DNA from: Evansella alkalicola
Lineage (GTDB): Bacteria > Bacillota > Bacilli > Bacillales > Salisediminibacteriaceae
Direction: 5' to 3'
DNA length: 64,000 nt
Assembly: GCF_019042735.1 (NCBI RefSeq)
Contig: NZ_JAHQCR010000034.1
Span: 168,987 to 232,986 of the forward strand
Numbering within the stretch: the stretch's first letter is position 1; each line of letters opens with the position of its first letter. The position numbers and the translations under genes were made by a program. The notes under the pieces were generated by a model. It was not told where the DNA came from, made no database searches, and was given only the letters and a program-made list of their open reading frames with translations. Shown piece by piece: positions 18,301 to 26,809 of this stretch.

Positions 18301-18509
18301 ATTCTTCCTCCTCAAAATGTATCATTTGGTAAAAAATACTTATCCTTAATAATAAAGGAAAGTTGAGAATATTTCGAGAGTAAAAATAAATGTTATGAAT
18401 GTTTTATTAAGATTCTTTATTCTGAATCCTACAAAGCAAAGTTTTCAAATTAATAAAGGACATATGATAAACTATAAAAAAATATGGGTACACAAAGGAG
18501 TTTTTGTAT

Positions 18510-18890
18510 ATGGAAAGTTTCGAAATAGGTGATATCGTAACAGGGATTTATAAGACAGGAAAATATATAGGGGAAATTACTGAATTAAAACGTGATAGGT
18601 ACCTTATGAGAGTGCTCGCTGTAATGAAGCACCCAAAGCAAGGAGACCTTCACCAACCTAAATCTGCTGATGTTCCCTTCTTTCATGAACGCCGAGCTTT
18701 GGCATATCGTGAGCAAACAAACATTCCAGCCCCTTATGTGAAAAAGTATGAAGGGGATTTACCAGACTATAAAGCGTCCTTAAGAAGTGCACTAGATGAT
18801 GAAATTGCTACTTTAGAGCAAGAAAACAGCGATTGGTCGCACATGGCGTTGGAGAAGCTACGGTCATTAGAGGCAGACTACTTTAAATAA
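18510..18890 (+). CDS. kapB: KapB-like kinase-associated protein B
   Basis: The 126-residue protein resembles B. subtilis KapB, reported as needed for KinB signalling in the sporulation phosphorelay. Conserved parts are IGDIVTGIYKTGKYIGEIT at the start, VLAVMKHPKQGDLH, ERRALAYREQTNIP and a C-terminal LRSLEADYFK. There is no obvious lipobox despite the family name. ATG 18510 is 9 nt from AAAGGAG, whereas the in-frame TTG 18504 is too close. kinB is not adjacent. Confidence 0.85.
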   Translation: MESFEIGDIVTGIYKTGKYIGEITELKRDRYLMRVLAVMKHPKQGDLHQPKSADVPFFHERRALAYREQTNIPAPYVKKYEGDLPDYKASLRSALDDEIATLEQENSDWSHMALEKLRSLEADYFK

Positions 18891-18938
18891 GTTCATGCCA
18901 TATATATACTGACTGTGACAATAGGAATAATCTAGACT

Positions 18939-18975
18939 AGAAAGACCGTTTTGTATAATACAAATCGGTCTTTCT
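18939..18975. terminator. Bidirectional terminator, kapB and fabF
   Basis: AGAAAGACCG (18939-18948) pairs with CGGTCTTTCT (18966-18975) between convergent genes, extended by TTTGTAT/ATACAAA in the loop. Confidence 0.82.
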
Positions 18976-18991
18976 ATCGTTGTAAGCTCAC

Positions 18992-20227
18992 TTAATATTT
19001 CCGAAATGCTAAACATACATTATGCCCGCCAAAACCTAGAGAATTAGATAAAGCAACGGTAACTTCCATTTCCTTAGCTTCATTTGGAACATAATCTAAG
19101 TCTATGTTGTCATCAGGAGTTTCGTAATTAATCGTAGGTGGTATTACACTATCTTGAATAGACATAATTGAAAAAAATGCTTCCAGTGCACCAGCTGCCC
19201 CTAGCAAATGTCCAGTCATTGATTTAGTCGAACTGACAGATAATTGATATGCATGACTTCCAAACACCTTTTTAATCGCAATTGTCTCATATAAATCATT
19301 GTAAAGAGTGGAAGTGCCATGTGCATTAATATAGTCGACGGAATCTGCTGAAATGTCAGCATCCTTTAATGCTAACTTCATTGCCCTTTGAGCCCCTTCT
19401 CCATCTGGTGCAGGAGTTGTAATGTGGTGGGCATCACCAGTTGCACCGTACCCAATTACTTCAGCATAAATATTTGCTCCACGTGCAAGGGCATGCTCCA
19501 ATTCTTCTAAGATGAGAATACTTGCCCCCTCAGCAATAACAAACCCATCCCTATTTTTATCAAAAGGTCTACTGGCACTCTTTGGATCTGGATTAGTAGA
19601 TAAAGCAGTCATGTTTGAGAAACCAGCTATTGTCATTTCCGTAATGGCTGCCTCTGCTCCCCCTGCAATCATTATATCGGCATCCCCATACTGTATGACA
19701 CGGCAAGCATCCCCAATTGAATTTGCTCCAGATGCACAAGCCGTTACAGAACAGTTATTCACACCCTTTGCACCAACTTCAATAGAAACGCGACCAGATG
19801 CCATATCAGGTATAAACATTGGAATTGTAAAAGGACTTACACGTTTTGGTCCCTTCTTTAAAAACTTTTTATGCTGTTCTTCAAATGTATCTAATCCACC
19901 AATTCCAGAACCAATCCAAACTCCAGTACGATATGGATCTACATTTTCATTTATATGTACATTTGCATCACTTAAGGCCATTTTTGTTGCAGCAATAGCA
20001 AAGTGCGTAAATCTAGCCATTCTCCTAGCCTCTTTAAAATCTATAAACTCGTTTGGAGAAAAGTCCTTTACCTCTCCGGCTACTTTGACATTAAATAGAT
20101 CAGAGTCAGCGGAAGTTAATGGAGCTATCCCTGATACTCCAGCTTTTGCATTCATCCAAGTTGTTTCGGTATTATTACCAAGTGGATTTACTGTTCCCAT
20201 ACCTGTTACTACGACTCTTCTTCTCAT
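18992..20227 (-). CDS. fabF: 3-oxoacyl-ACP synthase II (FabF-like), isolated
   Basis: This condensing enzyme of fatty-acid elongation carries Cys164 in TACASGANS, His303 in NAHGTST and His340 in STKSMTGHLLG, the full catalytic triad. Length (411) is standard. The usual proline after NAHGTST is replaced by LYND, a small departure. In Bacillus fabF normally follows fabH under FapR; here it is alone, with no fabH and no FapR-type palindrome seen upstream. It may be a second FabF paralogue. Confidence 0.9.
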   Translation of the reverse strand: MRRRVVVTGMGTVNPLGNNTETTWMNAKAGVSGIAPLTSADSDLFNVKVAGEVKDFSPNEFIDFKEARRMARFTHFAIAATKMALSDANVHINENVDPYRTGVWIGSGIGGLDTFEEQHKKFLKKGPKRVSPFTIPMFIPDMASGRVSIEVGAKGVNNCSVTACASGANSIGDACRVIQYGDADIMIAGGAEAAITEMTIAGFSNMTALSTNPDPKSASRPFDKNRDGFVIAEGASILILEELEHALARGANIYAEVIGYGATGDAHHITTPAPDGEGAQRAMKLALKDADISADSVDYINAHGTSTLYNDLYETIAIKKVFGSHAYQLSVSSTKSMTGHLLGAAGALEAFFSIMSIQDSVIPPTINYETPDDNIDLDYVPNEAKEMEVTVALSNSLGFGGHNVCLAFRKY

Positions 20228-20551
20228 TCTCCATCGCCCCTTTTGTCCAGATGTTTTTATGTGAGTTGGTCATAATAACAACTATACAGTATTTCCAGAT
20301 AATTTAAAATATTTATACTGTGATTTAAATTAGAAGCAAATGAGCAGATGTGCACTTGTACCTTGCATGAAAGTGGGTAGCCTGTAGCGGATTAATTTAC
20401 ACAATCTCTGTTTTCACGTTAGATTAGGAGATAAGAGTTGTCTATCTATCTAGTGAAGGGCACACTTATCCCACTTTTTGAATAAAATGAAGTAAATTCA
20501 TTTATACGGCTAGTAAAAATATGGATAAATATTATTTGAGGAGTGAAGCGA
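20228..20551. other. Intergenic region, no gene seen
   Basis: There is no credible ORF. Around 20370-20478, AAGTGGG (20371-20377) can pair with CCCACTT (20470-20476) followed by TTTT, enclosing smaller CTCT/AGAG pairings. This could be an attenuator for the gene at 20552, but the pairing is thin. Confidence 0.3.
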
Positions 20552-20821
20552 ATGCCTAAGTATAGGAGAAAACCTATTGTCGTAGAAGCAGTGAAAATAA
20601 CTCGCCCTATGACAATTGATACAGCAGAAGGATCTGTCGTTGGAAACCCGGGGGATTACCTCATTACTGATACAAATGGTGATCAATATCCGTGTAATGG
20701 GCAAGAATTTGAGAAATCATATGAATTAATTAAATCCCGATTCGATGTAAAGGTGTTTATTAAAAAGTCATTAAGAAAAGTTAAAAGAAAATCTAAAGAA
20801 ATCATATACAACCAAAACTAA
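20552..20821 (+). CDS. Small basic protein, MPKYRRKP family
   Basis: The 89-residue protein starts MPKYRRKPIVVEAV and continues PGDYLITDTNGDQYPCNGQEFEKSYEL. This pattern is seen in small proteins of phage and chromosomal origin that I know only as hypothetical. The tail is rich in Lys/Arg (KKSLRKVKRKSKEI), so nucleic-acid or membrane contact is possible. The start is ATG 20552, after GAGGAG; an upstream GTG 20543 overlaps the ribosome site. A terminator follows. Confidence 0.62.
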   Translation: MPKYRRKPIVVEAVKITRPMTIDTAEGSVVGNPGDYLITDTNGDQYPCNGQEFEKSYELIKSRFDVKVFIKKSLRKVKRKSKEIIYNQN

Positions 20822-20853
20822 TAGAATGAGTTTGTCTATAATAGAACAAACCT

Positions 20854-20887
20854 AGGCTGCTGAAAATCTTCAACAGCCTATTTTTTC
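20854..20887 (+). terminator. Terminator of the small basic protein gene
   Basis: AGGCTGCTGAA pairs with TTCAACAGCCT, followed by ATTTTTTC. Confidence 0.8.
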
Positions 20888-20923
20888 ATGTGCAATCTCT
20901 TCAATTAGGAATATGATTATCGA

Positions 20924-20959
20924 AAAAATAAAGAGGGTGTCACAAGTTTTTGGACACCC
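20924..20959 (-). terminator. Terminator of the Asn-repeat protein gene
   Basis: GGGTGTC (20935-20941) pairs with GACACCC (20953-20959). On the minus strand TCTTTATTTTTT follows. Confidence 0.78.
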
Positions 20960-20994
20960 TTTACCTATAAATTAACTAAACTCTGAATCTCTCA

Positions 20995-22353
20995 TTATTC
21001 TGACCATAATACGTCAAATACGTTACTATCAAAGTGATTTGTATCAATATTACATGTTTCTGCATCAATGCCATACTGCCAGCCTGCAATTAGCGACCCT
21101 TCTGGTGCTTGTGGGTTATACTCAGGTGCATTTTCTTCTGTAGTGATCCCGTGGTTTGGTGATGAAGTCCAAACATAATTGTTCTCTAATAAAGCTGAAT
21201 TTTCTTCAGCGGCTTCCTCATATGCCACATATAGATCGCGATCAGGATGGAAAATACCGTACACCCCAGATTCATACTCTGACTCTTCCATCGTGTCATA
21301 CCAACCTAATAGGAAACCAGCATCGATTGGATAGATAGGTTCAACATTTGCGAAAATTGCCACTCCTTCTGGAATTCCAAAATCTCTTGCCATTTCAATT
21401 GCATCCTCAGCCTCACTTTGACCTTTTTCATAGCCAGTTGCATCTTCAAAGTGGTTCCAGATGACCATAATATCAATGTCGTTTTCGTGTAATAGTTCTA
21501 CTTCTTCATCAGTTAGTCCGTAAGAAACTCCATCTTTATCTCCTAAGTAACGGGCCCAAACTTCAGGATCACCAAAGTTATCACGAACACAGGCTAACAT
21601 TTCCTCTGTTGTTAAGCTTGCAGAGTCAATTCCCCAAACTGTTTCTTCAGATGCGCCATTGGTAGCCTCACCATTCTCCTGGCCATTAATATTTTCACCG
21701 TTACCGTTTTCTTCTCCATTGCCATTAGTCTCTGTATCTTTTCCATTTTCATCTTCACCATTACCGTTTTCATCTTCTTCCGTTCCATTCCCATTTTCCT
21801 CTACTGGCGCTTCTTCTCCTGCTTCACTTTCTATTACGTTTGTTATATTGTTAGTAATATTTACATCCACATCGACGTCAATGTTATTTGTAACACTATT
21901 GTCAATAGAATTGTTAGAACTATTTGTAATATTATTTTCAATATGATTATCAATTTGTGCGTTATCCCCATTAATGGAGTTTTCAATTGCATTGCTTATT
22001 TCACCGTTTACTCCATCAATGTTATTATCGATTTGGTTATCGATTTGGCCATTGTTTCCATTTACCTCATTTTCAATTGTATTCTCAATATTCCCATTCT
22101 CAACATTAATCTCATTGTTAATGGTGTTGTTTATTTCATTTGAAGAGTCACTTGAAGATGTATTTTCACTATCTTCCGTTTCATCTTCTGTAACTAAATC
22201 ATTGTTTTCCGTCACTTCACTTTCACTTCCATCAGAGCTTGCAGTTGCAGGCTCGCTACTATCCATGCTTCCAAAAATGTAGAATGTGAAAGCAGTAAAT
22301 ATTATCATTACGAAAGAAAAGATATATGGTAACATTCTATTTTCGTTAGTCAC
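20995..22353 (-). CDS. Membrane-anchored Asn-repeat protein with DUF1906-like domain
   Basis: This 452-residue exported protein is probably anchored by the helix at about 9-27. Residues 30-72 are Ser/Glu-rich. Residues 83-158 consist of five tandem 15-residue units of the form xxxNGxIxNxIxNxI, for example NGNNGQIDNQIDNNI and DGVNGEISNAIENSI. Residues 180-235 are an Asn/Gly/Glu linker. Residues 239-452 resemble the DUF1906/Rv2525c glycoside-hydrolase-like domain (WGIDSASLTTEE, GVAIFANVEP, GSLIAGWQYGID). The start is GTG 22353 after AAGGAGGG. It probably acts at the cell surface on wall or polysaccharide; this is not proven. Confidence 0.75.
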   Translation of the reverse strand: MTNENRMLPYIFSFVMIIFTAFTFYIFGSMDSSEPATASSDGSESEVTENNDLVTEDETEDSENTSSSDSSNEINNTINNEINVENGNIENTIENEVNGNNGQIDNQIDNNIDGVNGEISNAIENSINGDNAQIDNHIENNITNSSNNSIDNSVTNNIDVDVDVNITNNITNVIESEAGEEAPVEENGNGTEEDENGNGEDENGKDTETNGNGEENGNGENINGQENGEATNGASEETVWGIDSASLTTEEMLACVRDNFGDPEVWARYLGDKDGVSYGLTDEEVELLHENDIDIMVIWNHFEDATGYEKGQSEAEDAIEMARDFGIPEGVAIFANVEPIYPIDAGFLLGWYDTMEESEYESGVYGIFHPDRDLYVAYEEAAEENSALLENNYVWTSSPNHGITTEENAPEYNPQAPEGSLIAGWQYGIDAETCNIDTNHFDSNVFDVLWSE

Positions 22354-22521
22354 TTCTTATCCCTCCTTGTAGCTACTGTCACATAATACGTATCTACAAG
22401 GAAGAATGTGAATGACTGTTGCGTGTTTAGGCTATTTGATTATTTTTATTAAAATAATAGGACGATTATTTAAACAAACGTTTGATTAATATGAACGCTA
22501 ATTAAAGATGATCACATGAAA

Positions 22522-22559
22522 AGAAGCATGTTCGGATTAAAATATCCTGACATGCTTCT
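22522..22559 (-). terminator. Terminator of icd
   Basis: AGAAGCATGT (22522-22531) pairs with ACATGCTTCT (22550-22559); TTTTC follows on the minus strand. Confidence 0.75.
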
Positions 22560-22575
22560 GTATATTTTAGAGTAG

Positions 22576-24042
22576 TTATTGACCTTGCCCAAGGGAATAA
22601 CCTAGTTCACCATTGAAGCGGTATAGGTTCTCAATTTTAATCCAGTCAAGCCCAGCATTTTCAACCCTTTCGAGCAATTGTCTAATCTGTTTGTTTTTAG
22701 GGTTTGTATTCTGCTCACTTAAATTGAATCGACATCTCCAGTGGTCAGTCGTAAATGTTTCTGGAAAACCACCTGGGTATACTTTTACCCCACGGTTCGT
22801 CATCACTACAAAATCAAATTCTGGTCCTGCAACTTCTTCCAGCTTCGCTCCTACTTCATCAGCAGTTAGCTCGTTATTACATAAGAAAACGTCAACTCCA
22901 TCTAGTGTTCTTACAACGTCTGGCTTTGGACGGTCTTTTACAAGTGGTGGAATGACATAGGAATTACTGTCTTCCTGAGCCGCTTCCTTGTTATAGGTAA
23001 TAGGAGTTACAGTCGTAGGCTTTTGCCCTAACCTATCGATAACTGCTTCTGTGAACTCCTTCGTATTGACAGACTTAGCCCCTTTAGCAATGTCACCTGT
23101 ATAGATACCATCTTCTAACGTTTTTAACCAGGCATTATGAATTTTTCCTGCAACTTCAGGCTGACCAATGTGTACAAGCATCATAATGGCGCCATTGATT
23201 AATCCGGAAGGGTTGGCAATACCTTTACCTGCTATATCAGGAGCGCTTCCGTGTATTGCTTCGAACATGGCACATTGGTCCCCAATGTTTGCAGAACCTG
23301 CAAGCCCTACACTACCTGTGATTTGTGCCGCAACATCAGACGCAATATCACCATATAAGTTTGGCATAACGATCACATCGAAATCCTGAGGTGTATCTGC
23401 AATCTTTGCAATCCCAATATCGATAATCCAATGTTCGGTTTCAATATCAGGGTATTCTGAAGCAATTTCATTAAATACTTTATGGAAAAGCCCATCCGTT
23501 AATTTCATAATATTATCTTTAGAAAAGCACGTAACTTTTTTTCGGTTATTTTTTCTAGCGTATTCAAATGCGTATCGAATAATCTTTTCAGAACCTGGTC
23601 TAGTTATGAGTTTTAAGCATTGGACTACTTCAGGGGTTTGTTGATGCTCTATACCAGCGTATAGGTCTTCCTCATTTTCCCGAATGATAACAAGGTCCAT
23701 ATCTGGGTGCTTGGTTTTTACGAATGGATCATAGGAAATGTTAGGTCGTACATTTGCATATAGACCGAGAGATTTACGAATGGTTACATTTAGACTTTTA
23801 TAACCGCCACCTTGTGGGGTAGTAATTGGGGCTTTTAAAAATACTTTAGTTCTACGAAGGGATTCCCAGGCATCATCTTCAATACCTGATGATTGACCAG
23901 AAAGATATACTTTTTCACCAATGTCAATAAATTCCGGGTCAATTTCAGCGCCTGCAGCTTGTAATATCTTAAGTGTGGAATCCATAATTTCAGGACCAAT
24001 TCCGTCCCCTTTTGCAACTGTAATAGCACGTTTTTTAGACAT
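22576..24042 (-). CDS. icd: Isocitrate dehydrogenase, long form with C-terminal extension
   Basis: The roughly 488-residue enzyme oxidises isocitrate to 2-oxoglutarate. The dimeric core is clear: SLNVTIRKSLGLYANVRP, where E. coli Ser113 is the S of SLN, then RENEEDLYAG and MPNLYGDIASD. About 150 extra C-terminal residues (to SLGQGQ) resemble the Thermus thermophilus/Rickettsia branch rather than the 423-residue B. subtilis Icd. In HGSAPDIAGKGIANP the positions equal to E. coli Lys344, Tyr345 and Val351 are Asp, Ile and Ala, the NAD-type set. ATG 24042 is chosen; the frame from 24057 begins in the SD. It is not adjacent to citZ or mdh. Confidence 0.88.
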   Translation of the reverse strand: MSKKRAITVAKGDGIGPEIMDSTLKILQAAGAEIDPEFIDIGEKVYLSGQSSGIEDDAWESLRRTKVFLKAPITTPQGGGYKSLNVTIRKSLGLYANVRPNISYDPFVKTKHPDMDLVIIRENEEDLYAGIEHQQTPEVVQCLKLITRPGSEKIIRYAFEYARKNNRKKVTCFSKDNIMKLTDGLFHKVFNEIASEYPDIETEHWIIDIGIAKIADTPQDFDVIVMPNLYGDIASDVAAQITGSVGLAGSANIGDQCAMFEAIHGSAPDIAGKGIANPSGLINGAIMMLVHIGQPEVAGKIHNAWLKTLEDGIYTGDIAKGAKSVNTKEFTEAVIDRLGQKPTTVTPITYNKEAAQEDSNSYVIPPLVKDRPKPDVVRTLDGVDVFLCNNELTADEVGAKLEEVAGPEFDFVVMTNRGVKVYPGGFPETFTTDHWRCRFNLSEQNTNPKNKQIRQLLERVENAGLDWIKIENLYRFNGELGYSLGQGQ

Positions 24043-24248
24043 ACATATCAACTCCAATTCTTTGTTGTAAAAGCGTAAGATAGATGATTGAATAGCTTAT
24101 TCTACTTTAAATGGTTAATCATGCTGCCTTGAATTTTATATATTAATACGGTGATATAAATTACCATAAAAAACCTTAACTTAAAGTTTTCACAATGTCA
24201 ATTAATTAGAACTTTCATAATTTTTAACACTTTTTGTATGTAATAAAT

Positions 24249-24283
24249 AAAAAAGCAATTCATTAACTTATGAATTGCTTTTT
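24249..24283. terminator. Terminator of the 24287-24643 gene
   Basis: AGCAATTCAT (24254-24263) pairs with ATGAATTGCT (24270-24279), with A/T runs on both sides. Confidence 0.85.
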
Positions 24284-24286
24284 CTA

Positions 24287-24643
24287 TTACCCCCATCTTA
24301 AGTACATTGTCAATGTACAACAGTTTGTTACTGTTTCTGCATCTGCATATAGAGTGAAGGTAACGCCAGTTGGAGTGTACGACGTATTTACAATCGTTGG
24401 TACACCAGTTGACTTTATTATTTTGTCCACTTCTTCATCTTTTCCTTCTTGTGCGGCGTCCATTAACGAGGACATCTTTTCTTTAGATGATGATAGTGAT
24501 TCAAGTACTATTTTTCCATGTTCCAGCAGTGAGCCGTATGCATCTAGTGATTCTTCAAAATACTTGGTTTCTATTGGAGGGTAAATTGCTTCTTGTTCTC
24601 GAGTATGGTGTGGGTCGTACCAAAAAAATTGTTGATAATCCAA
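24287..24643 (-). CDS. Hypothetical 118-residue protein
   Basis: I recognise no family. The N-terminus is aromatic (DYQQFFWYDPHHTREQEAIYPP). The middle is a helix (about 45-75) rich in Ser, Lys and Glu. The C-terminus is beta-rich with a CC pair (VTNCCTLTMYLRWG), which suggests a small two-part domain. There is no signal peptide. TTG 24643 is preceded by AAAGGAGG at 8 nt, a very strong ribosome site, so the gene is likely real. Confidence 0.55.
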   Translation of the reverse strand: MDYQQFFWYDPHHTREQEAIYPPIETKYFEESLDAYGSLLEHGKIVLESLSSSKEKMSSLMDAAQEGKDEEVDKIIKSTGVPTIVNTSYTPTGVTFTLYADAETVTNCCTLTMYLRWG

Positions 24644-24718
24644 ACCGCTTTCCTCCTTTAATTACACTTCTATAGCTTATGTCAATTAGGCAATAGAAGT
24701 GATAATTGGAGGAGAGTT

Positions 24719-25174
24719 TTATGATATGTGTAGGATTAAACCTATTATAGATAGAGCAGGAATTGAACTGATCAATGAAATCCCCATGAATGTCGTTGTA
24801 TTAATGAAATTCTTTGAGGCGCTGTCAATATTACTAATTGAAACAATTCTCCTTCGAATTAAAAATACATTTAATACTCCAAATAAGAGTATAATGATGA
24901 TCAAGATCATTGGTAGAATAACGTCATTTTGTGTTATTTGAGGTGCCCATTCTTCCATTTGAATAAAACTGAATACAATCAGCAATATTGGAATGAACTC
25001 AATCATTGGAGCCGTGATGAAAAACTTATTGTATTCCTTTTGAAAAGAGGACTTTGTTACACTTTCTCCCTTTTCAAGCTTGTCTTCCATGATGCTTACC
25101 ATCTTTTTAAAACTAATAAGTAGACCAAAAACTGCAATGAAACTAGCTAATAAATACAAATAAATTGGATTCAT
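24719..25174 (-). CDS. Integral membrane protein, four predicted helices
   Basis: The protein has about 151 residues from ATG 25174 (MNPIYLYLLA), which has an AAGGAGAGGG site; the open frame extends to 25318 but without a ribosome site. Hydrophobic segments lie at about 4-20, 52-68, 82-102 and 125-148, with a charged cytoplasmic-type loop (EDKLEKGESVTKSSFQKEYNK) after the first. No family was recognised. It sits between spoVIF and a hypothetical gene. Confidence 0.6.
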   Translation of the reverse strand: MNPIYLYLLASFIAVFGLLISFKKMVSIMEDKLEKGESVTKSSFQKEYNKFFITAPMIEFIPILLIVFSFIQMEEWAPQITQNDVILPMILIIIILLFGVLNVFLIRRRIVSISNIDSASKNFINTTTFMGISLISSIPALSIIGLILHIS

Positions 25175-25312
25175 CGATCCCTCTCCTTTTCCTATGTATT
25201 TAAGTGTACCGACTTCAATAGTATACAAAATAATATTGTGGAAATCTTCCCAAGTGCTTAATAAGTAAAATAAATATAAATTCATTTCCATGGCAGCAAA
25301 TATAAGAAAATG

Positions 25313-25346
25313 AAACACACCAAAACAAGATCATTTTGGTGTGTTT
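25313..25346. terminator. Terminator of spoVIF
   Basis: AAACACACCAAAA (25313-25325) pairs with TTTTGGTGTGTTT (25334-25346). Confidence 0.82.
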
Positions 25347-25359
25347 CTTAAACGTAGAT

Positions 25360-25623
25360 TTATTTTTTATTTTTGTTAATCATCTTTGAAAGATTATTAA
25401 AGTTAATAGATTGTGGGTTATTTAGAATAGCGTTAACTAATTCATCTTCTTTTTCCTTAGATACTGGTCTGTTAGCTAATGCAGCAACACGTTTAATAAT
25501 ATCTCTGATTGTTGCTTCATCTTGGAAGTTAGCTCCTTTAATCTCGTCTGCTAGTTTAAATACTGCCTTCATATCTACGCCTGATTTCTGTTCAATATTT
25601 TTGAAGAGATTATCGTTACTCAT
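25360..25623 (-). CDS. spoVIF: Stage VI sporulation protein F
   Basis: The 87-residue protein resembles B. subtilis SpoVIF, a late mother-cell protein needed for proper coat assembly and stable GerE activity. Conserved stretches are NLFKNIEQKSGVDMKAVFKLA, ANFQDEATIRDIIKRVA and RPVSKEKEDELVNAI. ATG 25623 (MSNDNLF) follows AAGGAGGT by about 9-10 nt; the longer frame to 25644 contains the SD. It marks the organism as an endospore former. A sigma-K type promoter is expected but was not resolved. Confidence 0.88.
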   Translation of the reverse strand: MSNDNLFKNIEQKSGVDMKAVFKLADEIKGANFQDEATIRDIIKRVAALANRPVSKEKEDELVNAILNNPQSINFNNLSKMINKNKK

Positions 25624-26036
25624 ATGAACAAAACCTCCTTCCACCCTCCGATATATTAATAAAAAACTAGCATGTTATATTTAAGACTCTGTAATATTCC
25701 TATATTTCAACAACTTAAGCCAACAGAGTCAAAACACAGCTACTTATAATACATGTATGCTTCTTTCGGATTGATGGTTAGGCTTCTTCAATAAAAAAAT
25801 AAAAATTGATACTTCTGTCATTACTTTTAATTAGCTACCGTGAAAATACTAATCTTGTGTTCGTTTCACTGCATTCCCTTTCCATACCGGCATTTTTAAA
25901 CAATCGTTTAAATTTATAAAATAACAGTTCAATTTGAGTTTACCTTTGTCCTCTATTCTTATATAGTTTGAAAAATGATCATAATTAGTTGTTTTAGAGG
26001 GACATATGTCTTTTCATGCGCTTCCTCAGGAAATAA
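25624..26036. other. Intergenic region, no gene seen
   Basis: This 413-bp AT-rich stretch lies between spoVIF and the ABC importer terminator. I found no ORF with a ribosome site, no strong hairpin and no RNA motif. It should include the late sporulation promoter of spoVIF. Confidence 0.4.
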
Positions 26037-26077
26037 GAAAAACCTCAAAAGGTAATGTATGTACACTCCTTTTGAGG
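26037..26077 (-). terminator. Terminator of the amino-acid ABC operon
   Basis: CCTCAAAAGG (26043-26052) pairs perfectly with CCTTTTGAGG (26068-26077); the minus strand continues TTTTTC. Confidence 0.88.
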
Positions 26078-26086
26078 CTAAAACAA

Positions 26087-26809
26087 CTATAGTACTTTAG
26101 ATAAAAACGCCTTAGTTCTTTCATGTTGAGGGTTATCAAAGATTTGCTCAGGATCTCCCTCTTCTACAATGTATCCCCCATCCATAAATATGACTCGGTC
26201 CGCTACTTCTCGTGCGAAGCCCATTTCATGTGTAACGATTACCATTGTCATCCCTTCTTTAGCTAAATCCTTCATTACTTCCAACACATCTCCTACCATC
26301 TCAGGATCAAGTGCAGAAGTAGGCTCATCAAACAACATAATGTTTGGTTCCATAGCAAGGGCCCTTGCTATGGCAGCTCGCTGTTTTTGTCCCCCCGAAA
26401 GATTATCAGGATAGACCTTTGCTTTATCTTCTAGGCCTACTTTTTCTAACAATTGCATCCCAATTTTATTTGCGTCCTCTTCCGATATCCCTTTTAATCG
26501 TTTAGGAGCGGCAGTGATATTATTAAGAACAGTCATATGGGGGAAAAGGTTGAATTGCTGGAAGACCATTCCTAGTTTTTGGCGCATTTTATTTATATTA
26601 TTTTTTGGATCTGTAATATTTGTGTCTTCTATAAATATTGCCCCACCTGTTGGTTCTTCTAGACGATTAATACACCTTAAAAACGTACTTTTTCCTGAAC
26701 CAGATGGACCGATCACACAAACTACCTCTTGTGGTTCAACCTTTACATTAATATCTTTTAAAACTTCTAATTTACCAAAAGACTTTTTTAAGTTTTCAAT
26801 TTTTATCAT
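26087..26809 (-). CDS. Polar amino-acid ABC transporter, ATPase (GlnQ type)
   Basis: This 240-residue ATPase has Walker A GPSGSGKST near residue 35, signature LSGGQKQR near 137 and Walker B IMLFDEPTSALD near 156. It powers uptake with the permease and binding protein encoded upstream. ATG 26809 overlaps the permease stop by the classic ATGA, giving translational coupling; the longer frame to 26836 lies inside the permease gene. Substrate class is inferred from similarity to GlnQ/ArtM-like proteins. Confidence 0.92.
   Translation of the reverse strand: MIKIENLKKSFGKLEVLKDINVKVEPQEVVCVIGPSGSGKSTFLRCINRLEEPTGGAIFIEDTNITDPKNNINKMRQKLGMVFQQFNLFPHMTVLNNITAAPKRLKGISEEDANKIGMQLLEKVGLEDKAKVYPDNLSGGQKQRAAIARALAMEPNIMLFDEPTSALDPEMVGDVLEVMKDLAKEGMTMVIVTHEMGFAREVADRVIFMDGGYIVEEGDPEQIFDNPQHERTKAFLSKVL

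Noticed and set aside
19512..20264. 250-codon open frame opposite fabF
   Set aside because: It is antisense to a clearly conserved enzyme, has no ribosome site and unusual composition; it is a shadow of fabF.
20345..20480. Possible riboswitch before the gene at 20552
   Set aside because: Only a 7-bp long-range pairing supports it and no known conserved motif is present; kept only as a note.
21659..22282. Overlapping Ser/Phe/Ile-rich open frames opposite the Asn-repeat gene
   Set aside because: They are antisense images of the repeated codons, not independent genes.
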